Shown piece by piece: positions 1-5,240 of a DNA stretch of 6,327 nucleotides (position 1 is its first letter; each line of letters opens with the position of its first letter). The translations under genes were made by a program, and so were the position numbers. Where the stretch lies: contig DASZZX010000070.1 in NCBI GenBank assembly GCA_036260415.1, positions 1 through 6,327 on the forward strand, written 5' to 3'. Origin of the DNA: DASZZX01 sp036260415 (GTDB lineage Bacteria > Actinomycetota > Nitriliruptoria > Nitriliruptorales > JAHWKO01). The notes under the pieces are model-generated. The model was given only the letters and a program-made list of their open reading frames with translations. It was not told the DNA's origin and did no database searches.

Positions 1-1399
1 GGCGCTGGCCGGCGAGGACGTCCTGCATGGCGGCGTCGAACCGGTCCCACGAGGGGTGCTCCTGGTGCAGCACCTGCTCCCACGGCCGTTGAAGCGCGTC
101 CGCGGCCACGCGACCGACGGCTCGCTCCATGGCCGGGTTCCATGCGGCGATGCGCCCGGCGGCGTCCACCATGACGATCCCGTCCGCCACGGCTTCCACG
201 ATGTCGCGCAGCTTGCGCGTCTGATCCTGCAGAGACGTCACGAGCTCGACGTTCTTGACAGCGACGGCCGCCTCGCTGGCCAACGTGCCCAGCAGCTGCA
301 GGTCGCTGCTGGTCCACGGCTCCAGTCCCACACGGCCGTGGACGGCCAGGGCGCCGATCGTCATCCCCTCGAACACCAGCGGTGCGGCGAGCGCATCTCG
401 ATGCGCCGAGCCCTCACGTTCGACCCGCCGGGACCCCTGCTCGACGCGGACGAGATCGGCGTCCTGCAGCGCCCGTCGCAGCGGTTCGCTGAGGACCTCC
501 ACGTCGTCACGCACCCACAGCCCGCCGTGGCCGTGGCGGATGAGCCGTAGTCGGTCGTGCTGGCGGATGGCCAGCTCGGCCACCTCGGCGCCGAACAGCT
601 GCGCCAAGTCCCGCAGGAACGCCTGGCCCGCGTTGGCGCTGCCGGTCGCGGTCGCGAGGTTGCGGGTGACGGCGTGCAGTCGCTGGCTGCGACGCCGCTC
701 CTCCAGCACGTGTGCGTAGCCTCGGTACCCCAGGTACAGCCCGACCATCAGGACGGACGCGGGGATCGTCGCGAGCGGGTCCTGCCGTGCGACGTACGCG
801 AGCAGCAGGCCGAACGATGTGTTGCCGATCCACGTGACCGCGTACAGGCGTCCGACCTCGCGGAACGTGTCCCGCCACGGCCGGCCGTCCAGCCGGCGGA
901 AGAGCTCGGCGATCAGGCAGGCGTTCACCACGTTCAGGGTCACGGTCGCCGCGACCAGTGCCAACAGCGACCGGGGTGCCAGGATGTCGGCGTCGGCGCC
1001 GACGACGTGGAACGTCGCGGTGGCGGCTGCTGACCACAGTGACACCTGACCGACATTGAAGCCGATCTTGATCAGCTCGCGCTGCTTCGTCCCGTAGCCG
1101 ATCACGGCGGCCACCAGCAGGAGCGCGGGTGGGAGACCGGCAGGGAGCGTGAACAGCATGGCGACCAGCACGGCCTCCTCCAGAGTGAAGCCGGAGAAGA
1201 GTCCGCCGCGGTAGTGGAAGCGGAGTGGGATCCAGGTGCCGACCAGGGCCGCCAGCCCGAGTGCGAGCCCCGGCAGCGCGTCGGACGGACGGGCGGGGTG
1301 GACGAGGTAGGAGACCACGACCGCGACGACCCCGGCCACCACCACGCTCGCGACGTAGCGGCGGAGCGCCCTGCGGCGTGGGTCTCCCCCCACCGTCAC
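1..1399 (-). CDS. Membrane-anchored GAF-PAS sensor protein, C-terminal part missing at window edge
   Basis: The frame stays open from a GTG at 1399 to the left edge (466 complete codons), so the protein is truncated by the window, not by mutation. Residues 1-14 are basic. About eight hydrophobic segments follow (roughly 16-33, 42-57, 72-86, 88-103, 112-135, 144-166, 185-205, 208-230). A charged linker (LEERRR) leads into a GAF domain (about 236-388, with the typical strand EGMTIGALAV near 344-353 and a closing helix). A PAS domain begins near 397 (DGIVMVDAAG at 406-415, then WNPAMER at 420-426). Such proteins in Actinobacteria usually end in GGDEF/EAL, HD-GYP, SpoIIE phosphatase or histidine kinase domains; which one applies here cannot be seen. 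The GTG start lies 16 bases after the protease stop, with only a weak GGTGG upstream, suggesting co-transcription and possible translational coupling. Sensor identity is well supported; the signal and output are unknown. Confidence 0.85.
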   Translation of the reverse strand, partial: MTVGGDPRRRALRRYVASVVVAGVVAVVVSYLVHPARPSDALPGLALGLAALVGTWIPLRFHYRGGLFSGFTLEEAVLVAMLFTLPAGLPPALLLVAAVIGYGTKQRELIKIGFNVGQVSLWSAAATATFHVVGADADILAPRSLLALVAATVTLNVVNACLIAELFRRLDGRPWRDTFREVGRLYAVTWIGNTSFGLLLAYVARQDPLATIPASVLMVGLYLGYRGYAHVLEERRRSQRLHAVTRNLATATGSANAGQAFLRDLAQLFGAEVAELAIRQHDRLRLIRHGHGGLWVRDDVEVLSEPLRRALQDADLVRVEQGSRRVEREGSAHRDALAAPLVFEGMTIGALAVHGRVGLEPWTSSDLQLLGTLASEAAVAVKNVELVTSLQDQTRKLRDIVEAVADGIVMVDAAGRIAAWNPAMERAVGRVAADALQRPWEQVLHQEHPSWDRFDAAMQDVLAGQR

Positions 1400-1415
1400 C
1401 GGTCCACCGAAGCGG

Positions 1416-3074
1416 TCACTGCCACTCGTCGCCGTACCAGCTGTTCTTGTACCAGCTGTTCTTGTACCAGGAGTTCTTGTACCAGCTGTTCTTGTACCAA
1501 TCGGAGTCGTACCAGCTGTTCTTGGTCCACTCGGTCGTCGTGTACAGCAGGCCGTTGAAGATCTGGTCCTGCGCGGTCATCTCGCCGGACAGGAGCGCCG
1601 TCAGCCCCGCCTGCGGATCCTTCTCCAGCCGGAGCAGGAGGCTGCCACGGGACGCGCCCAGCGATCCTGACCCGTTGCTGCGGGCCTTGCCGGACTGGTT
1701 CAGGCCGGGGTTGGCGAACCCCTGCGCCCAGCGGACGTCCAGCGCACCGAGGCCGTCGACGTTGCGCTCCCCGACCGGGCCGGGGACCGCCAGCCCGAAG
1801 AGCGCGCCCTTGACCTGGTCGGGCGTCCACTCCGGGTGCAGCTGCTTGAGCAGAGCCACGGCACCTGAGGTGACCGCGGCGGAGAACGACGTGCCCGACC
1901 CGCGGAAGTAGTCCTGCCCGACCCGGGCGTACGGGTGCTCCGCATCGATCGTCGAGCCGGGCGAGCGCAGACCGATGATGTGGGCACCGGGGGCGACCAG
2001 GTCGGGCTTGTTCAGCTCGTCCGCCCGCGTCGGCCCGCGGGACGAGAAGCCGGCCACGATGTCGTCGTGCCGCCCCACGGTCCCGTTGGAGTCGGTCGCA
2101 CCGACCGTGATGACCAGCGGGTCGTCGGCCGGCTTCATCACCGTCCGTGGATCCGGCCCGTCGTTCGCGGCCGCGACAACGACGACGAGACCGGCGTCCC
2201 ACGCCTTCTCCACGGCGTAGTTCATCGGGTCGATCAGGTAGGACTGGCTCGAGTCGGTCCCGAACGACAGGTTCAGGACCTCGACGTCGAACTCGTGCCG
2301 GAAGCTGACAACCCACTGCAGCGCGGCCAGGACGTGTGACACGTCGGAGGCACCGTTGGCCCCTGCGATCTTGACGGGGACGACGTGGGCACCGGGAGCA
2401 ACGCCGGCGTGGTCACCGGCGGAGCTGACACCGCTCCCGGCAGCCACGCCGGCCACGAAGGTGCCGTGGCCGAAGCGGTCGACCCCGTCGCGCTCCACCG
2501 TGAGGTCGACCCCGCCGCGGAGGCGACCCTGGAGGTCCGCGACCGAACTGACCCCCGTGTCGATGATCGCGATGCCGACCCCCGACCCGTCGATCCCCGC
2601 GCGGTGGAGATGGTCCGCGCCGATGGTCTCGACGAACGAGGAGTCGCTGACGTACTGGCCAGCAGGTGTGGTGTGGGAGAAACGGACGGGGCCGTCCAAC
2701 GTGATCGCACGCACCACCGCTGGCCCGAGCGCCCGGAGGCGTGCCAGCGCGGCCGGTGTCAGCCGGGCGGAGAAGCCATCGATGATCGACAGGTCGAGCA
2801 GCACCTCGCCGCCCGCGTCGGTCACCGCCGCGCGTGCGGAGGCGATGCTGCCCGGATGGACCTGCACCACGGCCCGGACCTCACCGTGAGCAGCGAGCGC
2901 CGCTTCCACGTCCGCCGCGACGACAACCTCCGCTGACGCCACCTCTGCAGCGGTCAGGGACCCGAACGGATCGCTCGTGGCCGGCACGGCGCCGGCGACC
3001 AGAGCCACGGTGACGACGGCCAGAAGCGCCCGGAGCCGGAGGAACCTGGTGTGTGGAACCGTGAGGGTCGTCAC
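1416..3074 (-). CDS. Secreted S8 (subtilisin-like) serine protease with C-terminal KNSWY repeats
   Basis: A 552-residue exported endopeptidase. The N-terminus is a Sec-type signal peptide: basic RFLRLR followed by a hydrophobic stretch ending near AVPA (residue 32). Residues about 66-132 resemble an inhibitor I9-type propeptide, expected to act as folding chaperone and be cleaved off. The subtilase domain follows with a complete triad: Asp172 in IAIIDTG, His203 in GHGTFVAG, Ser396 in GSGTSFSA, and oxyanion-hole Asn304 in AAANDGP. After the catalytic domain come about 60 residues of linker, a short segment (GEMTAQDQIFNGLLYTTTEW), and six tandem pentapeptides ending in WY. There is no LPXTG motif or C-terminal membrane helix. 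The GTG start at 3074 has GGGAAGG eight bases upstream and places the signal peptide at the very N-terminus; an in-frame TTG at 3113 would add 13 residues but lacks a clear ribosome site. The natural substrate is unknown. Confidence 0.93.
   Translation of the reverse strand: MTTLTVPHTRFLRLRALLAVVTVALVAGAVPATSDPFGSLTAAEVASAEVVVAADVEAALAAHGEVRAVVQVHPGSIASARAAVTDAGGEVLLDLSIIDGFSARLTPAALARLRALGPAVVRAITLDGPVRFSHTTPAGQYVSDSSFVETIGADHLHRAGIDGSGVGIAIIDTGVSSVADLQGRLRGGVDLTVERDGVDRFGHGTFVAGVAAGSGVSSAGDHAGVAPGAHVVPVKIAGANGASDVSHVLAALQWVVSFRHEFDVEVLNLSFGTDSSQSYLIDPMNYAVEKAWDAGLVVVVAAANDGPDPRTVMKPADDPLVITVGATDSNGTVGRHDDIVAGFSSRGPTRADELNKPDLVAPGAHIIGLRSPGSTIDAEHPYARVGQDYFRGSGTSFSAAVTSGAVALLKQLHPEWTPDQVKGALFGLAVPGPVGERNVDGLGALDVRWAQGFANPGLNQSGKARSNGSGSLGASRGSLLLRLEKDPQAGLTALLSGEMTAQDQIFNGLLYTTTEWTKNSWYDSDWYKNSWYKNSWYKNSWYKNSWYGDEWQ
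1434..1523 (-). repeat. 15-bp tandem repeat (six units) encoding the KNSWY array
   Basis: Six consecutive 15-bp units in frame with the protease gene, encoding in order KNSWY, DSDWY, KNSWY, KNSWY, KNSWY, KNSWY. Units 1, 3, 5 and 6 are identical at DNA level (plus-strand unit gtaccagctgttctt). Unit 4 (1464-1478) encodes the same peptide but with Ser as TCC instead of AGC. Unit 2 (1494-1508) is the divergent DSDWY. The array is flanked by TTEWT before and GDEWQ-stop after, which look like degenerate units. Such arrays can change copy number by slippage or recombination. Confidence 0.97.
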
Positions 3075-3082
3075 GTGGGGGA

Positions 3083-3089
3083 CCTTCCC
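3083..3089 (-). promoter_or_regulatory. Ribosome binding site of the S8 protease gene
   Basis: GGGAAGG on the minus strand, eight bases before the GTG at 3074. It favours this start over the upstream in-frame TTG at 3113, which has no comparable purine-rich element. Confidence 0.6.
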
Positions 3090-3152
3090 GGACAGGTGAG
3101 GGATCTCCCGCAAGTATCGACAAGGTCCCGGGGGTGGAGCCCTAGCCCAGGC

Positions 3153-3172
3153 GGGTCAGCTTGGCGTGACCC
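3153..3172. promoter_or_regulatory. Candidate operator dyad GGGTCA-N8-TGACCC
   Basis: Perfect 6-bp arms at 3153-3158 and 3167-3172 with an 8-bp spacer, about 80 bp upstream of the protease start. The spacing of about 14 bp between half-site centres could suit a dimeric DNA-binding protein. Half-site GGGTCAGC recurs at 3241-3248. Short arms in GC-rich DNA occur by chance, so this is only a candidate. Confidence 0.25.
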
Positions 3173-3383
3173 TCCCTGACTAGTCCCCGCCGTAGTTCGG
3201 GCGTGTGGCCGCCGGCCGGCCTCCCGACGGGCAGGTCAGTGGGTCAGCCGGCCGGTGCCTCTGGCGGAGGCGACCGGGGAAGTCAGCGCCAGCGCCCGGA
3301 TCAGCCGCTCGTGGGCGCATGCACCCGCGGGAGGTCGGCCAGGCTCCGCTCCCGCCCGGACCACACACCCGAAGGTGAGCAGC

Positions 3384-3445
3384 TGGTCCCAGCCATCGCG
3401 TCGATGTGGGAACGCCAGGTCGATGCGCCCGTGCCGCTGGGACCA
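3384..3445. repeat. 10-bp perfect inverted repeat with 42-nt loop
   Basis: TGGTCCCAGC at 3384-3393 is the exact reverse complement of GCTGGGACCA at 3436-3445. The loop contains a smaller hairpin, CATCG-CGT-CGATG (3394-3406), next to the left arm. It lies about 60 bp before the GerW-family start and just upstream of the GATAAT box. It may be a regulatory stem-loop, a binding site or chance. Confidence 0.35.
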
Positions 3446-3478
3446 TCGGCCCTGGTCACCCCCTCGGTTCCTCCGTTG

Positions 3479-3484
3479 GATAAT
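3479..3484 (+). promoter_or_regulatory. Possible -10 box (GATAAT) for the GerW-family gene
   Basis: GATAAT matches five of six bases of TATAAT in an otherwise GC-rich setting, 21 bases before the ATG at 3506. It would give a very short leader carrying the GAGGAGG site. No good -35 hexamer lies at 16-18 bp spacing (local sequence is near gtcaccc), so the call is weak. Confidence 0.3.
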
Positions 3485-3493
3485 GCGGTCCTT

Positions 3494-3500
3494 GAGGAGG
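3494..3500 (+). promoter_or_regulatory. Strong ribosome binding site deciding the GerW-family start
   Basis: GAGGAGG, five bases before the ATG at 3506, is a near-perfect Shine-Dalgarno sequence. It sets the start at 3506 although the frame is open back to 3203. Confidence 0.85.
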
Positions 3501-3505
3501 TCGCC

Positions 3506-3850
3506 ATGCAGCTGAACGAGCTGGTTCGCAACGCACAGGAGTCGATCAGCGTCCGTCGTGTCTTCGGGGATCCCTACGAGAAGGACGGCGTGACGCTCAT
3601 AACGGCAGCGAAGGTCAGCGGCGGGGGCGGTGGGGGTGGTGGGCACGACGACAAGGCCGAGGGCGAGGGAGGCGGCTTCGGGATGGGTGCTCGCCCCGCC
3701 GGGGCGTACGTGGTCCGCGAGGGGAAGGTCACGTGGCAACCCGCGGTCGACGTGAACAAGCTGTTCGCGACGCTCGGCGCGGTGATGATCGCTTGGATGT
3801 TCACCCGCGTCCGCATCGAGAAGATCCGCGTCAAGGCTCGACGCGACTGA
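3506..3850 (+). CDS. GerW/YtfJ-family (sporulation protein YtfJ-like) protein
   Basis: A 114-residue protein with the family pattern: a short N-terminal helix (MQLNELVRNAQESISVRRVFG), GDPYEKDGVTLITAAKV (21-37), a glycine-rich segment (eight glycines at 39-46, then HDDKAEGEGGGFGMG), ARPAGAYVVREGKVTWQPAVDVNK (62-85), and a hydrophobic stretch (about 87-100) followed by a basic tail. In Bacillus the namesake is a spore protein needed for response of a cortex-lytic enzyme during germination. The family is also common in Actinobacteria, including ones not known to make endospores, where its role is unclear. The C-terminal hydrophobic stretch could anchor it in the membrane with the basic tail inside. 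It appears to be monocistronic, with its own ribosome site and a hairpin downstream. Family assignment is confident; function here is unknown. Confidence 0.88.
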   Translation: MQLNELVRNAQESISVRRVFGDPYEKDGVTLITAAKVSGGGGGGGGHDDKAEGEGGGFGMGARPAGAYVVREGKVTWQPAVDVNKLFATLGAVMIAWMFTRVRIEKIRVKARRD

Positions 3851-3920
3851 TCAGGATCGCCGGGTCGCCCGGGTCCGTGCCCGCCTCCAGCGGGGTCTTC
3901 GGTCAGGTCGTGCCGCTGCT

Positions 3921-3966
3921 GTCGGCTGGCGCGGGGGGTCGACGGACCCCCGGCTCCGCAGCCGAC
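3921..3966 (+). terminator. Two-tier stem-loop, likely terminator after the GerW-family gene
   Basis: Outer arms GTCGGCTG (3921-3928) and CAGCCGAC (3959-3966) enclose inner arms GGGGGTC (3934-3940) and GACCCCC (3945-3951) with loop GACG. It begins 70 bases after the stop codon at 3850. No T-run follows, as is usual for terminators in very GC-rich Actinobacteria. It could alternatively be a structural element in front of the downstream oxidoreductase gene at 4033. Confidence 0.6.
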
Positions 3967-4032
3967 GGGTGCGGCGTGGTCGGGAGCAATCGGTGAGCTC
4001 GTGATTGCGGGACGTCGACGAGTGGCCAGTTG

Positions 4033-5046
4033 ATGCGTGCTGTCGTCCAGACGAGATACGGGGATCCGTCCGACGTGCTCGAGGTCCGAGAGCTCGATCC
4101 ACCCCCGGTGGATGACGACGAGGTGCTCGTCCGGGTCCGTGCCGCTTCCGTCCATCCCGACGTCTGGCACGTCGTCACAGGGCGGCCGCGCGTCCTCCGC
4201 ATCATGGGGTCGGGCGTGCGCCGCCCGAAGGAGGTCGTGCCAGGGACGGACATGGCGGGGCAGGTCGAGTCGGTGGGGTCGGGGGTCACGCGGTTCCGGC
4301 CGGGTGACGAGGTCTTCGGCGAGACCATCCGCGGCGTGCAATGGCGCAACGGTGGCGCCTACGCCGAGTACGTGGCGGTGGCGGAGGACGCCGTCGCGTC
4401 GAAACCGGCCAACGTCACGTTCGAGCAAGCCGCCACGGTGCCGACGGCGGGTCTCATCGCGCTGCAGAACCTGCCCGACCTCGCACGACGACCTGCTGGC
4501 CAGCGCGTGCTCGTCAACGGCGCTGGAGGCGGGGTCGGCGCGATCGCCGTGCAGCTCGCACGTGCGGCGGGGGCTCACGTCACGGCCGTCGACCACACCC
4601 GCAAGCTCGACCTGCTCCGCGCACTGGGTGCGGATCGTGTTGTGGACTACACGGCGTACGACATCACCCACGGGGGCGAGCATTACGACCTCGTGTTCGA
4701 CGTGGTGGGCACCCATCCGTTCTCGGCGTACCGACGCCTGCTCGCGACCGACGGGACCTACGTGCTGATCGGACACGACCAGTTCGGGAGGCGGGGTCGA
4801 GGCTGGCTGGGCAGCATCCCGAAGATGTTCTCGCTGATGGCCCGGTCGACCGTCGAACCGCGGCTGCCGCGACCGACGTTCCAAGCGCCCGATCGGAGAC
4901 AGTCGATGGCACGACTCCGCGACCTCCTGGCGGACGGCGTTCTGACACCCATCGTCGCGTGCACGTTCCTGCTCGAGCAGGTGCCCGACGCCATCGCCCT
5001 CCTCGCCTCGGGTCGCGCGCCCGGTCGGATCGTCGTCGTCCCGTAG
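4033..5046 (+). CDS. Zinc-independent MDR-family NAD(P)-dependent oxidoreductase (quinone oxidoreductase-like)
   Basis: A complete 337-residue medium-chain dehydrogenase/reductase, probably cytoplasmic. The N-terminal GroES-like domain (1 to about 125) has VLVRVRAASVHPDVW (31-45), VVPGTDMAGQVESVG (68-82) and FRPGDEVFG (88-96). The Rossmann domain begins near 155 with the nucleotide loop VNGAGGGVG (161-169) and continues with LLRALGADRVVDY (194-206) and YDLVFDVVG (218-226). The C-terminus (SMARLRDLLADGVLTP, then GRAPGRIVVVP) is typical of the family. The catalytic zinc cysteines are absent, so it belongs to the zinc-free quinone oxidoreductase/RTN4IP1-like branch, which reduces quinones or activated double bonds with NAD(P)H; the substrate is not predictable. 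ATG at 4033 is preferred over the adjacent TTG at 4030; no strong ribosome site is visible. It converges on rodA, and no functional link to the neighbours is evident. Confidence 0.92.
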   Translation: MRAVVQTRYGDPSDVLEVRELDPPPVDDDEVLVRVRAASVHPDVWHVVTGRPRVLRIMGSGVRRPKEVVPGTDMAGQVESVGSGVTRFRPGDEVFGETIRGVQWRNGGAYAEYVAVAEDAVASKPANVTFEQAATVPTAGLIALQNLPDLARRPAGQRVLVNGAGGGVGAIAVQLARAAGAHVTAVDHTRKLDLLRALGADRVVDYTAYDITHGGEHYDLVFDVVGTHPFSAYRRLLATDGTYVLIGHDQFGRRGRGWLGSIPKMFSLMARSTVEPRLPRPTFQAPDRRQSMARLRDLLADGVLTPIVACTFLLEQVPDAIALLASGRAPGRIVVVP

Positions 5047-5199
5047 GACGCGAGCAGCCCCGGCGGCGTCGCACCCGATCGTTGCTCTCTCCATGGGATC
5101 GGCCAGCAGGTGGCTCGGAGGGTTTCCCTGTCCCGATCTCGTGGGGGCGTACAGTTCCTCGCCAGGGTCCTCCGCCGCGGGCGCCACTGCGGTGTAGAG

Positions 5200-5227
5200 G
5201 CCCGCGAGGCCATGCGGTCCTGCGGGC
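5200..5227. terminator. Candidate bidirectional terminator hairpin between convergent genes
   Basis: GCCCGC (5200-5205) pairs with GCGGGC (5222-5227), and the stem extends inward through AGG/CCT and CC/GG with single-base bulges. It lies 13 bases beyond the rodA stop and could serve both converging transcripts. There is no T-run on either strand. A weaker dyad CCGATC/GATCGG (5075-5080, 5097-5102) sits nearer the oxidoreductase stop. The rest of 5047-5240 shows nothing coding. Confidence 0.4.
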
Positions 5228-5240
5228 GGCGAGCGGCTGG

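Larger units (their letters stand above)
3075..3505. other. 431-bp divergent intergenic region
   Basis: This region lies between two divergently oriented genes and should hold the promoters of both. I see no convincing protein-coding frame: open frames on both strands have proline/arginine-rich, non-protein-like translations and lack ribosome sites. It contains a dyad GGGTCA-N8-TGACCC (3153-3172), a widely spaced 10-bp inverted repeat (3384-3445) and a GATAAT box (3479-3484). No persuasive promoter for the protease was found on the minus strand; a GATACT hexamer just before 3113 lacks a matching -35. Confidence 0.6.

Noticed and set aside
507..1037. Minus-strand 176-codon frame
   Set aside because: Arginine/proline-rich shifted frame of the membrane sensor gene, which is continuous in the other frame with GAF and PAS motifs.
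1434..1523. CRISPR or intergenic repeat array
   Set aside because: The units are 15 bp, contiguous without spacers and in frame with the protease, so they are coding tandem repeats.
1396..2316. Minus-strand 306-codon frame within the protease gene
   Set aside because: It is a shifted frame of the S8 gene. Its repeat-like end (VQEQLVQEQLV) is only the 15-bp DNA repeat read in another frame.
3203..3505. N-terminal extension of the GerW-family frame
   Set aside because: The upstream part does not resemble the family, and the GAGGAGG site directly before 3506 fixes the start.
3574..5187. Minus-strand open frame of 537 codons opposite the GerW-family gene and the oxidoreductase
   Set aside because: Its translation is rich in R, H, D and P without recognisable motifs, and it lies antisense to two genes with clear family motifs. 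Long antisense frames are expected in DNA with strongly biased third positions.
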